15,107 nucleotides of DNA from Altererythrobacter sp. (GCA_011524425.1 WTKI01000380.1:1-15107), one strand, 5' to 3'. Positions 5,875-13,696 are shown, numbered from the stretch's first letter. Notes: generated from the sequence alone by a model not told the origin. Numbers and translations: made by a program.

Positions 5875-7401
5875 ATGGCTGAAATGGTGGCGATCACAGA
5901 AGATGATCTGATCGAAACGGTTTGCGATGCGTTGCAGTATATCTCTTACTACCATCCAATGGATTATATTCAGGCGCTGGGCGATGCCTATGAAGCGGAG
6001 CAAGGACCTGCGGCCAAAGATGCGATCGCGCAAATTCTGACTAACAGCCGTATGTGCGCAGAAGGCCATCGCCCGATTTGCCAGGACACAGGCATCGTCA
6101 ATGTGTTTGTCAAATGGGGACAGAATTGCCGCCTCGCCTCAAGCCGGTCCTTGCAAGATGTTGTCGATGAAGGGGTGCGTCGCGCTTACAATCATCCTGA
6201 AAACAAACTTCGCGCTTCGATCCTGGCCGATCCGGCCTTTACCCGTCGCAACACGCGCGACAACACTCCATGTGTGCTGTCGGTAGAGATGGTGCCCGGC
6301 GATACTGTCAGCATCGATGTTGCAGCGAAGGGCGGGGGCAGCGAGAACAAGTCCAAGTTCAAGATGATGAACCCCAGTGACAACATCGTCGACTGGGTAG
6401 TGGAGCAAATCCCCAGCATGGGTGCCGGCTGGTGTCCGCCCGGTATGTTAGGCATCGGAATTGGCGGCACTGCGGAACACTGCATCAAGCTTGCCAAGCA
6501 AAGCCTGATGGACCCGATCGATATGGGCCAGCTGAAAGCGCGCGGTGCTCAGAACGATATCGAGCAGCTCAGGATCGACATTTTCGATGCAGTCAATGCA
6601 ATGGGGGTCGGAGCGCAAGGGCTGGGCGGCCTGTCGACAGTGCTTGATGTGAAGATCCTCGATTGGCCATGTCATGCTGCAGGCAAGCCGGTGGCGATGA
6701 TCCCCAATTGCGCCGCGACGCGCCACGCCCATGTGACGATGGATGGGTCAGGCCCAGCTTATCTGCCTAAGCCGGATCTCGATGCTTGGCCCAAGGTTGA
6801 ATGGAAGCCTGATGCGGCAGCAAAGCGCGTTGATCTCGACAACCTGACGCCGGAGGAAGTGGCAAGTTGGCAAGCGGGCGACCGCCTGCTGTTGAACGGA
6901 GCTATGCTGACGGGCCGTGATGCAGCGCATAAGCGCATTCAGGACATGCTGGCCAAGGGTGAGGAGCTGCCGGTCGATTTCAAAGGCCGTGCGATCTATT
7001 ATGTCGGACCAGTCGATCCTGTGATGGGCGAGGTGGTAGGGCCGGCAGGGCCAACGACCGCCACCCGGATGGACAAGTTTACCGAGACGATGCTGGATCT
7101 TGGTCTGCTTGCGATGATCGGCAAAGCGGAACGCGGGCATGATGCGGTTGAAGTCATCAGTCGGTTCAAAGTATCGTATCTGATGGCAGTGGGCGGCGCG
7201 GCCTATCTGGTCAGCCGGGCTATCAAGGAAGCCAAGGTTGTAGCGTTCGAAGATCTGGGCATGGAAGCGATCTACGAATTTACTGTGCAGGACATGCCTG
7301 TGACCGTGGCGGTAGACAGCGAGGGCACCAATGTTCACACGCTTGCGCCGGCACAATGGAAAGACCGCATTGCATCGGAGAATCTGCTTGAGAAGGCATG
7401 A
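5875..7401 (+). CDS. fumA: fumarate hydratase, class I (iron-sulfur, homodimeric type)
   Basis: It interconverts fumarate and L-malate in the TCA cycle in the cytoplasm, using a [4Fe-4S] cluster. The protein is 508 residues from this ATG, normal for the single-chain class I enzyme. The cluster Cys are visible at about 69 (ICQDTGIVNVF), 187 (GWCPPGMLGIGIGGT) and 279 (NCAATRHAHV), with spacing that fits the family. The Gly-rich AAKGGGSENKSKF and the C-terminal swivel domain (YYVGPVDPVMGEVVGPAGPTTATRMD) are also present. Being a cluster enzyme it should be oxygen- and iron-sensitive, and would be a client of carriers such as the ErpA protein 4 kb away. The frame is open back to 5797, but the family sequence begins near MAEMVAITEDDLIETV, and AGAAAGG lies about 12 bases before that ATG. 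The symbol could also be fumB-like. Confidence 0.95.
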   Translation: MAEMVAITEDDLIETVCDALQYISYYHPMDYIQALGDAYEAEQGPAAKDAIAQILTNSRMCAEGHRPICQDTGIVNVFVKWGQNCRLASSRSLQDVVDEGVRRAYNHPENKLRASILADPAFTRRNTRDNTPCVLSVEMVPGDTVSIDVAAKGGGSENKSKFKMMNPSDNIVDWVVEQIPSMGAGWCPPGMLGIGIGGTAEHCIKLAKQSLMDPIDMGQLKARGAQNDIEQLRIDIFDAVNAMGVGAQGLGGLSTVLDVKILDWPCHAAGKPVAMIPNCAATRHAHVTMDGSGPAYLPKPDLDAWPKVEWKPDAAAKRVDLDNLTPEEVASWQAGDRLLLNGAMLTGRDAAHKRIQDMLAKGEELPVDFKGRAIYYVGPVDPVMGEVVGPAGPTTATRMDKFTETMLDLGLLAMIGKAERGHDAVEVISRFKVSYLMAVGGAAYLVSRAIKEAKVVAFEDLGMEAIYEFTVQDMPVTVAVDSEGTNVHTLAPAQWKDRIASENLLEKA

Positions 7402-7448
7402 ATCCGCTCGATTTAAGCTGTGAATCCTATTCGACGAACCGCATGCTC

Positions 7449-7477
7449 AGGCCGACGACGGATTCGCATGTTGGCCT
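7449..7477 (+). terminator. possible stem-loop behind the fumarase gene
   Basis: AGGCCGAC (7449-7456) can pair with GTTGGCCT (7470-7477) over 8 bp including one G-U pair, around a 13-base loop. It lies 48 bases after the fumarase stop. Only TCT follows, not a T-run, so as an intrinsic terminator it is weak. It may instead be a structured leader of the kinase gene that starts at 7502. Confidence 0.3.
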
Positions 7478-7501
7478 TCTAATGGCTAGATCGATCAGAT
7501 T

Positions 7502-8713
7502 ATGAGTGTCGCGAGTCAAAAAACGATTCCGCGCGTGCCTTTTCGCAGCGTGCTGATTTCAGCCGTAGTTTTGTGGGCCGCGTATTTCCTGCTTGCTACA
7601 CTGCGCTGGGAAGCGCTCGGTATGGGCTTCCGGATTGAGATGATGGGCCTTCGGCTGGTCGTCACTGCAGCCGGCGTTGTTGTTACGCTGATGCTGTGGT
7701 CCCTGCTGCGATTGTTCGACCAACGATCGCTATGGGCCCAGACAATTGCCGGGCTCATTCTAACCATGCCCGTGGCTGTGCTGCTGGCCTTCATTAACAG
7801 TGCTGTCTTCTATGACATGAATTCGTTCATGGAGCGCGAATGGGTCGAGCGCATTGAAGACTCAGCTAAATCCGCTGATCCGCTCAAGGATGTTCCATTG
7901 CCGCCCAACGATGGCGGGGAAGGGACCCCTCCTGGCCAATATGAATTTCATGGGGGCGAAGAGGGCGAAAAATCCCTTCTGTCTTTTCTGGCGCCGCTGA
8001 CTGAGATCGCTTTCGGGCGCTATTTCATGATGCTGTCTTGGTGCTCGCTCTATTTCGCGCTTGTTGCGATTTCCAAGGCGCGTTTGGCAGAAAGACGAGA
8101 GCAAGAGTTTCGCAGCGCAGCCAAGGCTGCAGAAATTCGAAGTTTGCGATATCAGGTCAACCCGCATTTCCTGTTTAACACGCTCAATTCGCTCTCTGCC
8201 CTGGTCATGACCGGGCAGCAAGCGCGTGCTGAACAGATGATCCAGACGATTTCCAACTTCTATCGCCATTCGCTGGCAGCTGAACCGACAGCAGATGTGC
8301 CGCTGGATCAGGAATTCGACCTCCAGCGCCATTATCTCACCATTGAAAGCGTTCGCTTTCCGGACCGGTTGAAAACGGAGTTTTCGCTTCCGCATGATTT
8401 GAAAGAAGCAAGAGTGCCGGGGATGATCTTGCAGCCCTTGATCGAGAATTCCGTCAAATATGCAGTGTCAGCGGTTAGCCGGCCTGTTAAGATTGCGGTT
8501 GAAGCCCGGGAAGAATTTGATCGTTTGGTTTTGACTGTGAGTGATGACGGACCGGGCGTGCCAGACGGGTCAGACAAGGGTTTCGGTATCGGCCTTGCCA
8601 ATGTACGTGACAGGCTGGAAGCGCGTTTTGGTAGCGACATTTCGCTTGTCTCTGGACCAGGGCCAGAGGGCTATCGAACAGAAATTAGAGTGCCGCTCAC
8701 CCGCAATGGCTAA
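7502..8713 (+). CDS. sensor histidine kinase of the LytS/YehU (His_kinase PF06580) type
   Basis: The protein has 403 residues. Four membrane helices are visible, at about 15-33, 52-70, 80-103 and 172-190. A loop of some 65 residues between the third and fourth is rich in Gly, Pro and acidic residues and lies outside the membrane. A cytoplasmic linker then leads to the phospho-acceptor block LRYQVNPHFLFNTLNSL with H222. The ATPase has the N-box PLIENSVKYAV (312-322), G1 DDGPGVP (348-354) and G2 GFGIGLANVRDRL (360-372). It should autophosphorylate and pass phosphate to the LytTR regulator encoded 85 bases downstream. The signal sensed is unknown. No Shine-Dalgarno sequence precedes the ATG, which overlaps the stop of a possible 7-codon ORF (7482-7505). 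The upstream gene is a TCA enzyme, but there is no evidence that the two are functionally tied. Confidence 0.93.
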   Translation: MSVASQKTIPRVPFRSVLISAVVLWAAYFLLATLRWEALGMGFRIEMMGLRLVVTAAGVVVTLMLWSLLRLFDQRSLWAQTIAGLILTMPVAVLLAFINSAVFYDMNSFMEREWVERIEDSAKSADPLKDVPLPPNDGGEGTPPGQYEFHGGEEGEKSLLSFLAPLTEIAFGRYFMMLSWCSLYFALVAISKARLAERREQEFRSAAKAAEIRSLRYQVNPHFLFNTLNSLSALVMTGQQARAEQMIQTISNFYRHSLAAEPTADVPLDQEFDLQRHYLTIESVRFPDRLKTEFSLPHDLKEARVPGMILQPLIENSVKYAVSAVSRPVKIAVEAREEFDRLVLTVSDDGPGVPDGSDKGFGIGLANVRDRLEARFGSDISLVSGPGPEGYRTEIRVPLTRNG

Positions 8714-8798
8714 CGCTTATTGAAAGAAGGGGCGTCAAACCTGCTCATAATGCAAGCGGGGGCGACATTTTGCGGTCTAGGTAAAGGGACGAAGGGAC

Positions 8799-9554
8799 AT
8801 GGCAGATAGCGACGATAGTTCAGCGCCCTTACGCACGCTGATTGTCGATGACGAGCCACTCGCTGTTGAGCGGATGCAAGTCATTTGCGCTGACTTAAAG
8901 TCGATCAGTGTTGTCGGTACTGCCAGTGATGGTGCGGCTGCCTTACGGTTGATTGAGGCGTTGAGCCCAGATCTTATCCTGCTCGATATGACTATGCCGG
9001 AACTTGACGGCCTTGGCGTGGCCCGCTCGCTCGGCAAAATCGAAAACCCACCCGCGGTAATTTTTGTGACCGCACATGATGACTTCGCAGTTGAGGCGTT
9101 TGATCTGGAAGCGATCGATTATGTCCTTAAGCCTGTTGCAGGTGATCGGCTGGCGCGCGCAATTGAACGGGCTGTGGCCCGGCGCGGGGCAGTGCGCGAT
9201 TCGTCGAGTGAATGGCTTGATGAGTTGTGGGTGCCTCATCGCTCGGAATTGCTGAGAATTGCTGTGAGCGAAGTGAGCCGGATTGATGCCGAACGCGATT
9301 ATGTCCGGCTTCACGTCGGCCCGGCGGATAATGTCCGCACCTATCTTTTGTTGCAGACTATCGCCGGACTGGAAAAGCGGCTTGATCCTGCTGAGTACAT
9401 CCGCATTCACCGCTCCACTATTTTGCGCAAGGATAACATTCGCGGGCTGCGCCACGACGGATTGGGTGTCTGGTCCGTAGAGCTGGACGATGGCGAAGCT
9501 TTGCGCATTGGCAGAACCTATCTGCCTAAAGTGAAGGCGATGGCTGGCCGCTAG
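8799..9554 (+). CDS. LytTR-family response regulator
   Basis: The protein has 251 residues. The receiver domain (about 12-125) has the acidic pair D17-D18 in IVDDEP, the phospho-acceptor D63 in LILLDMTMPELDG, T91 in FVTAHDD and K111 in VLKPV. The C-terminal LytTR DNA-binding domain runs from about 144 to 249, with DAERDYVRLHVG, YIRIHRSTILRKDNI and LRIGRTYLPKVKAM. Such proteins usually bind direct repeats upstream of their target genes. It is the natural partner of the kinase just upstream. A purine-rich AGGGACGAAGGGAC directly precedes the ATG. The 85-base gap to the kinase gene contains no hairpin with a T-run, so read-through is likely. Targets cannot be named from this window. Confidence 0.94.
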   Translation: MADSDDSSAPLRTLIVDDEPLAVERMQVICADLKSISVVGTASDGAAALRLIEALSPDLILLDMTMPELDGLGVARSLGKIENPPAVIFVTAHDDFAVEAFDLEAIDYVLKPVAGDRLARAIERAVARRGAVRDSSSEWLDELWVPHRSELLRIAVSEVSRIDAERDYVRLHVGPADNVRTYLLLQTIAGLEKRLDPAEYIRIHRSTILRKDNIRGLRHDGLGVWSVELDDGEALRIGRTYLPKVKAMAGR

Positions 9555-9666
9555 TTGGGAACGAGATATTCAGTGCGCTGAAGGGGCCCGAGCACATACC
9601 ACTCCATCTCAGTAATGAAATTACTTGCTTCTGAAACCACTCGGGAGCAATAAGTCCCTATGCACC

Positions 9667-9708
9667 AAAAGCGACCCGGGCCAAAAGGGACTGGACGGCC
9701 CGGGTCGC
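9667..9708 (-). terminator. strong intrinsic terminator for the urcA-family gene
   Basis: GCGACCCGGGCC (9671-9682) and GGCCCGGGTCGC (9697-9708) are perfect 12-bp complements around a 14-base loop. On the minus strand the stem is followed by TTTTGG (9670-9665), giving a short T-tract, while the plus-strand exit is AAGAATG. It therefore serves the minus-strand gene ending at 9752. Whether it also stops transcripts from the regulator gene ending at 9554 is less clear. Confidence 0.7.
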
Positions 9709-9751
9709 AAGAATGCACCGGAGTGCAAGCTGGTACGTATCGCGTGCCGGC

Positions 9752-10060
9752 TTAGCCTCCGCGACGGTCTTCGCGGATTCGTGCGGCAACTTGCGTCTTC
9801 GCACTCTTCAACGCGGTCTTGTAACAACGCTCGGCATCGCGTGAGCGAATGCGTGTGCCGGTCGTCACGCTATCCATCCGGCAAATCTTGCGCGCTGCAA
9901 TATCGATGCGCTGATCCAAAACGGCCTGGCCTTCAGGCGATGCCAGATTGAGATCGCGGAATTCGATGCCTGCAGTCGGAACATCGTCTACACCTGCCAG
10001 AGCGGGGGTAGCGGTCAGTGCTAGGCCGCAAGCGGCGGCAAAAGCGATAGTCTTCGTCAT
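9752..10060 (-). CDS. UrcA-family secreted protein
   Basis: This 102-residue protein has a Sec signal peptide (MTKTIAFAAACGLALTATPALA, cleavage likely after residue 22). The short mature domain has the features of the UrcA family, a group of uncharacterised exported proteins common in Sphingomonadales and Caulobacterales: VPTAGIEFRDLNLASPEGQAVLDQRI, then AARKICRMD and later ERCYKTALK. The two mature Cys probably form a disulfide in the periplasm. The function is unknown. A near-perfect Shine-Dalgarno GAGGAGG (10066-10072) lies 5 bases before the ATG, and a strong terminator follows the stop, so this is an independent and probably well-translated gene. Confidence 0.87.
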   Translation of the reverse strand: MTKTIAFAAACGLALTATPALAGVDDVPTAGIEFRDLNLASPEGQAVLDQRIDIAARKICRMDSVTTGTRIRSRDAERCYKTALKSAKTQVAARIREDRRGG

Positions 10061-10269
10061 AGTAACCTCCTCGTTGCGGAACCCGGGGTGGGGGGACTGG
10101 AAATGTGTTCCGCTGCAGAATGTTCTACGCTCTCAAAGCGCTGACTTCATTGATGCCTCGACAATCACGCCAATTCGGTCGATTGAGGAACTCCCCTTCC
10201 GATCGGAGTCGGAAAACATCCGACGAACGGCTGTTTCAATTCCACGAACGGATACGTAATTTTGTAATA

Positions 10270-10536
10270 ATGCCGATTGCCATCATCTTTTTCCTCGGGA
10301 TTGCTAATTTCGCCATGCACAAAGCGGTGATCGACAGCGCTCACCCGATTCTCAGGCAAGCAACCTGGCTCGCCAGCTCCAAGGGACGCAGGCTTGCCTT
10401 GGGTCTGGAGTTCGGCGTTTTGCTGGCTGCGATGTTGCTGGCCGCGAATGGCTGGCCCAAGCTTGCGATCGGTTATGCAATATATACCGCCCTTAACGGA
10501 GCTGCTGCGTGGGTAATTCTGAAAGGGCAGGGCTGA
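10270..10536 (+). CDS. small membrane protein upstream of a phosphoesterase, start uncertain
   Basis: From the ATG at 10270 this is an 88-residue protein. A hydrophobic N-terminus (MPIAIIFFLGIANFAMHKAV) is followed by a polar middle with ASSKGRRLALGLEFG, two further hydrophobic segments (VLLAAMLLAANGW and AIYTALNGAAAWVIL) and the end KGQG. Three membrane helices are plausible. The frame is open back to 10105, but the extra 55 residues are Arg/Ser-rich and do not look like protein. No Shine-Dalgarno sequence precedes either candidate. The stop lies four bases before the phosphoesterase ATG, so the two are very probably co-transcribed. I recognise no family. The 209 bases between urcA and this gene hold only a small 6-bp hairpin at 10208-10224. 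Confidence 0.65.
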   Translation: MPIAIIFFLGIANFAMHKAVIDSAHPILRQATWLASSKGRRLALGLEFGVLLAAMLLAANGWPKLAIGYAIYTALNGAAAWVILKGQG

Positions 10537-10540
10537 TGCA

Positions 10541-11293
10541 ATGACGACTACATTGTTTCATATCAGCGATGTGCATTTCGGTGTGGAGAACCGCGCTGCG
10601 CTTGATGCAGTCGCGAAAGCTGTCTTTGAAGAGCGACCCGATGCGCTGGTATGTACAGGCGATCTGACCCAGCGCGCGACGCACAAACAGTATGCGGCGG
10701 CAGCCCGATGGTTTGGGCAGTTTGGCGTTCCGGTCTGGCTTGATGTCGGCAATCACGACATGCCGTATTATAATCTATGGGAGCGCTTCACGGATCCTTT
10801 CAAGCGGTTCAGGCGCCTCCACAGGGCGGTCGCAGTCGAAGCATTCGAAACAGAAGACGTCGTTTTGGTCCCCTTGCTTACAACCGTTGCGGCTCAGCGG
10901 CGCTGGCCGTGGTCTGATGGTGTAGTCAAGGACGCCGCGCTTGCAGCGTCAGTCAGGCAGGTAGAGAATTTTGCCGATGATCCGCGCACTATCATTGTGA
11001 CAGCGCACCATCCATTGCATGGCCCAAACACCGATGGTCCTAGCGATACGATCGGCGGCAATGAAGCTTTGCGCTGTCTTGGCGAGGCTGGAGCAAACGC
11101 GGTTCTCAGCGGCCATATCCATAAGCCATTTGACGAATTCCGGTCCGCAGGCACAAGCACCACGCAAGTAATCGGCGCAGGCACTTTGTCGACCCGCCTT
11201 CGGTTTGGAGCGCCACCTTCCTACAATGTTTTAACCTGCCAAAGAGGGCAGGACATCTCAGTGGAGACGCGCAGAATTCGCGCCGAGGCATAA
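10541..11293 (+). CDS. calcineurin-like metallophosphoesterase
   Basis: This 250-residue cytoplasmic enzyme has the complete metal-binding set of the calcineurin superfamily: D10 and H12 in ISDVHFG, D41 in TGDLTQ, N71 and H72 in DVGNHD, H156 in TAHHP, and H192 and H194 in SGHIH. Overall layout and length resemble the CpdA/Icc-type phosphodiesterases, which can hydrolyse cyclic nucleotides or other phosphodiesters. The substrate cannot be set from sequence alone. The gene begins four bases after the stop of a small membrane protein and is followed by a 122-base gap before the next ORF. Confidence 0.92.
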   Translation: MTTTLFHISDVHFGVENRAALDAVAKAVFEERPDALVCTGDLTQRATHKQYAAAARWFGQFGVPVWLDVGNHDMPYYNLWERFTDPFKRFRRLHRAVAVEAFETEDVVLVPLLTTVAAQRRWPWSDGVVKDAALAASVRQVENFADDPRTIIVTAHHPLHGPNTDGPSDTIGGNEALRCLGEAGANAVLSGHIHKPFDEFRSAGTSTTQVIGAGTLSTRLRFGAPPSYNVLTCQRGQDISVETRRIRAEA

Positions 11294-11385
11294 CAATTTG
11301 CAATAAACAGGACTGAAATCAGCTGGTTTAAGCCCACCTCAAAAGAAAGTTTTAACCAAGTCGCGTCATAGCTTGCTCAGGATAA

Positions 11386-11408
11386 CGCGCATTTTGCGCG
11401 CGAAGGAG
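11386..11408 (+). promoter_or_regulatory. hairpin next to a strong ribosome binding site
   Basis: CGCGCA and TGCGCG are perfect complements around a TTT loop (11386-11400), and the Shine-Dalgarno AAGGAG (11403-11408) starts two bases later. It stands 7 bases before the ATG at 11416. The hairpin does not cover the binding site but stacks beside it, and might affect mRNA stability or initiation. That role is inferred. Confidence 0.4.
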
Positions 11409-11415
11409 TGTATCG

Positions 11416-11613
11416 ATGGACGCGATTAAAGCGATGCTACTGGGCGGCGTATTGTCCGGCATCATCTCTCTGATCATCGGATCGCAAGGCTCGAGCGGAG
11501 GCCAGCTTGCCATCCATCTTATGCATGCCGGTGAATATGCAATTCACTGGTCATGGCCCCTTTTCCTTGCTGGTACCGGCCTGTCCTATGGCATTATGGT
11601 GATGCAGCGCTGA
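11416..11613 (+). CDS. 65-residue membrane protein, function unknown
   Basis: The sequence starts MDAIKAMLLGGVLSGIISLIIG and contains a central Gly/Ser/His-rich stretch (SQGSSGGQLAIHLMHAGEYAIHW), then a second hydrophobic segment (PLFLAGTGLSYGIMVM). Two membrane helices are likely. The strong AAGGAG seven bases before the ATG and the terminator 46 bases after the stop make this a credible independent small gene. Four His and two Trp/Tyr cluster near the membrane in the middle part. I recognise no family. Confidence 0.75.
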   Translation: MDAIKAMLLGGVLSGIISLIIGSQGSSGGQLAIHLMHAGEYAIHWSWPLFLAGTGLSYGIMVMQR

Positions 11614-11658
11614 GAGTTCACTGGCTCGCACTGAGCCAAACAAAAATTGGCTCTAATC

Positions 11659-11694
11659 AAAAAGGGCGACCCGACCGGGCCGCCCTTTTGTTTT
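11659..11694. terminator. bidirectional intrinsic terminator
   Basis: AAAAGGGCG (11660-11668) pairs perfectly with CGCCCTTTT (11681-11689), with an inner CCC/GGG extension around a GACC loop after one mismatch. The plus-strand exit is TTTTGTTTT and the minus-strand exit is TTTTT. It sits between the convergent 65-residue gene and rpsI and should end transcripts from both sides. Confidence 0.88.
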
Positions 11695-11731
11695 GGCATC
11701 TGGCTCGTAGAGCCGGACAAATGGTTTGAGA

Positions 11732-12253
11732 TCAGCGCTTGCTGAACTGGAAGCTCCGGCGAGCTTTTGCGCGGCCATACTTCTTACGTTCAACAACACG
11801 GCTATCACGCGTCAGGAAGCCGGCAGATTTTACAGTGCTACGCAGCGCTGGCTCATACTTGGTAAGCGCCTGGCTGATGCCGTGCTTGACCGCGCCAGCT
11901 TGACCGGAGAGGCCGCCACCGCGAACTGTCGCTACGATATCATACTGGCCTTCGCGCTCAGTGATCGCAAACGGCTGATTGATGATCAAGCGCAGGGTCG
12001 GACGTGCGAAATACACTTCCTGATCGCGGCCGTTTACTGTCACCTTGCCAGTGCCTGGCTTCAGCCAAACACGGGCAACGGCGTCCTTGCGGCGGCCAGT
12101 TGCATAAGCGCGGCCTTGCGCATCGAGCTCTTGCTCGCGCAAAGGCGCTGTGCTCTCGGCGATTACAGCTGCGTCACTTTCAGGCGCATCTGCGGCGATG
12201 TCCTTCAGATCCGCGAGATCCGAGACGGTTTCGTTATTCTTCTCGTCAGCCAT
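11732..12253 (-). CDS. rpsI: 30S ribosomal protein S9 (uS9)
   Basis: The protein has 173 residues. The S9 core starts at [21 protein letters not shown] (about residue 47) and runs through the Gly-rich [21 protein letters not shown] to the basic tail [17 protein letters not shown], which reaches the tRNA P site in the small subunit. About 45 extra N-terminal residues, rich in Asp, Glu and Ala, precede the core. Such acidic extensions are, as I recall, common in alphaproteobacterial S9. The start ATG overlaps the rplM stop by one base (TAATG), so translation is coupled. Confidence 0.97.
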   Translation of the reverse strand: MADEKNNETVSDLADLKDIAADAPESDAAVIAESTAPLREQELDAQGRAYATGRRKDAVARVWLKPGTGKVTVNGRDQEVYFARPTLRLIINQPFAITEREGQYDIVATVRGGGLSGQAGAVKHGISQALTKYEPALRSTVKSAGFLTRDSRVVERKKYGRAKARRSFQFSKR

Positions 12254-12732
12254 TATGCGGTGACCTTGTTCTTGCGGTTCATGGAAGCAACGTCGAGCAC
12301 TTCAGGCTTCTGCCCGTCATAAGGGTGCTCTGTGCCGGCAAACAGGTGCAGTGCGCGCATCTGGTCACGGCCCAGCGGACCACGCGGGATCATACGCTCA
12401 ACTGCCTTTTCCAGAACGCGCTCGGGAAACTTGCCTTCGAGCACTTTCTCAGGCGTGGTTTCCTTGATGCCGCCCGGATGTCCGGTGTGCTTGTAATAGA
12501 TCTTGTCGGTCGTCTTCTTGCCAGTGAACTTCACTTTGCCGGCGTTGATGACAATGACGTGATCGCCGCAATCGACATGCGGTGTGTAGCTCGGCTTGTG
12601 CTTGCCGCGCAAAATGTTAGCGATGATCGAAGCCAAACGGCCCACTACCAGGCCTTCCGCATCGATCAGGTGCCATTTCTTTTCGACCTCTGCCGGCTTA
12701 ACCGACTGGGTCTGCTTGCTGAGCGCCTTCAT
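12253..12732 (-). CDS. rplM: 50S ribosomal protein L13 (uL13)
   Basis: This 159-residue protein assembles early into the large subunit. The family signature is clear: [30 protein letters not shown], then [22 protein letters not shown], and the late [19 protein letters not shown] with the following [15 protein letters not shown] three codons upstream is in frame but only two bases from the AGGA, so I chose the ATG at 12732, which has AGGA 11 bases before it. It forms the conserved L13-S9 operon with rpsI. A leader of about 95 bases lies between the predicted promoter and the start. Confidence 0.97.
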   Translation of the reverse strand: MKALSKQTQSVKPAEVEKKWHLIDAEGLVVGRLASIIANILRGKHKPSYTPHVDCGDHVIVINAGKVKFTGKKTTDKIYYKHTGHPGGIKETTPEKVLEGKFPERVLEKAVERMIPRGPLGRDQMRALHLFAGTEHPYDGQKPEVLDVASMNRKNKVTA

Positions 12733-12834
12733 GGGGTTCAATTTCCTAATTCAGTTTGCCACGCATGCTAAGCAATTGTGGGATCCAATATCGACAGCAT
12801 TGCGAGTCCGCACTAAGCTGCCGAAGCGCGCGCC

Positions 12835-12862
12835 ATTTGTCGCGTTGCAAGCCGTAAGTCAA
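12835..12862 (-). promoter_or_regulatory. candidate promoter of the rplM-rpsI operon
   Basis: On the minus strand CTTGACTTACGG contains TTGACT (12862-12857). With a 16-base spacer the -10 position reads ACAAAT (12840-12835). The -35 is close to consensus, the -10 is poor. The site is in the right place, in the gap between the exported-protein gene ending at 12929 and rplM. Confidence is moderate to low because of the weak -10 box. Confidence 0.4.
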
Positions 12863-12928
12863 GCAAAACCGGGGGATTGCGAGGAGGTAAAATAATACCG
12901 TGTGAGTTTTCCGGGACTTGCCGAGGCT

Positions 12929-13657
12929 CTAAGCGAGCGTCCAGATTTCGCGCGAATGCCGCCTCTGTGCACCCAGAATTGTCGTTATCTGACGTTCTGC
13001 ACGCTGAAGCAAACCTGTTTGCGGATCGGCCCTGGTCTCATAGCGCAAAAGAAATTCGCCACTTCCATTGCCAGCAACGGATAGCGGCCTGCGTGCTTCG
13101 AATAGCGGTTGACGCGGGAAAAAGAGATCGGCTGGCAGAACTTCGATCATGCGCGTAGAAGCCTGCGCAATTTCCATCAGCATCGCATGAGTCGCCCCTG
13201 CTCGGTCAGTTGGCATATCGCCGATCCGCAAAATGCCTTCTGCCGCGTCGATTGCATCGCTTACGTCGGCCGATGAAAAGTCTTCGCCTACTGCGACAAT
13301 GATACCCGCATCGCTCAACATGATGGGGAACATTTGATCGGTTGACCGGCTTCGCTCAATCTCCGCAATGCTGGCCAACCGTTCGGGTACATCGACAGCC
13401 ACAGAAGTTTGTTGTCCAGTCACTGCGAAACCTTGACCGCTTGGACTAAAACGAATGTCCCAACTGCGCGAAACAACCAATTTGTTGGCATCTTTCAGCT
13501 CACGCTCGACCATCCGCGAGAGAGACATTCGCACGCCTGGTACTAAAAGAGATGTGTTGGCCTGAGCGCTCGTGCTGAGACTTAACCCAACCAAGTTCAT
13601 GCCGAGCATGGCGCCTGCTCCACACACGGCTTGGCGCCGCGACAACGACCCGTTCAT
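12929..13657 (-). CDS. exported protein with a Tat-like leader, function unknown
   Basis: The protein has 242 residues. The N-terminus MNGSLSRRQAVCGAGAMLGMNLVG followed by LSLSTSAQA has a twin-Arg pair (SRRQ) before a hydrophobic stretch and an AQA cleavage site, so Tat export is possible, although the motif lacks the usual Phe and a Sec route is not excluded. A Cys at residue 12 lies in the hydrophobic core, not at a lipobox. The mature part has no motif I can name. It has mixed alpha/beta character and ends ILGAQRRHSREIWTLA. GGAGGG lies 8 bases before the ATG at 13657, and a TTG two codons upstream is less likely. It follows cutA by 39 bases and is probably the last gene of the heme A synthase block. 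Confidence 0.75.
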   Translation of the reverse strand: MNGSLSRRQAVCGAGAMLGMNLVGLSLSTSAQANTSLLVPGVRMSLSRMVERELKDANKLVVSRSWDIRFSPSGQGFAVTGQQTSVAVDVPERLASIAEIERSRSTDQMFPIMLSDAGIIVAVGEDFSSADVSDAIDAAEGILRIGDMPTDRAGATHAMLMEIAQASTRMIEVLPADLFFPRQPLFEARRPLSVAGNGSGEFLLRYETRADPQTGLLQRAERQITTILGAQRRHSREIWTLA

Positions 13658-13696
13658 TGACAAGACCCTCCAACCTGGACTGACTGCGGTCTGCTT

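Noticed and set aside
6748..7356. A 202-codon minus-strand ORF inside the fumarase gene.
   Set aside because: It is rich in His, Arg and Cys as expected for an antisense shadow, and it lies wholly within a well-conserved enzyme gene.
8719..8751. Possible promoter TTGAAA and CATAAT between the kinase and the response-regulator genes.
   Set aside because: The spacer is 20 bases, too long for a normal sigma-70 promoter, and co-transcription with the kinase is simpler.
12004..12771. A 255-codon plus-strand ORF across rpsI and rplM.
   Set aside because: It is an antisense shadow of two conserved ribosomal genes, with Arg- and Cys-rich composition.
12881..13084. A perfect GAGGAGGT (12881-12888) followed by a GTG-started 60-codon ORF at 12902 on the plus strand.
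   Set aside because: The spacing of 13 bases is long, the ORF is antisense to the exported-protein gene for nearly all its length, and its product has no protein-like pattern. The purine run is probably chance.
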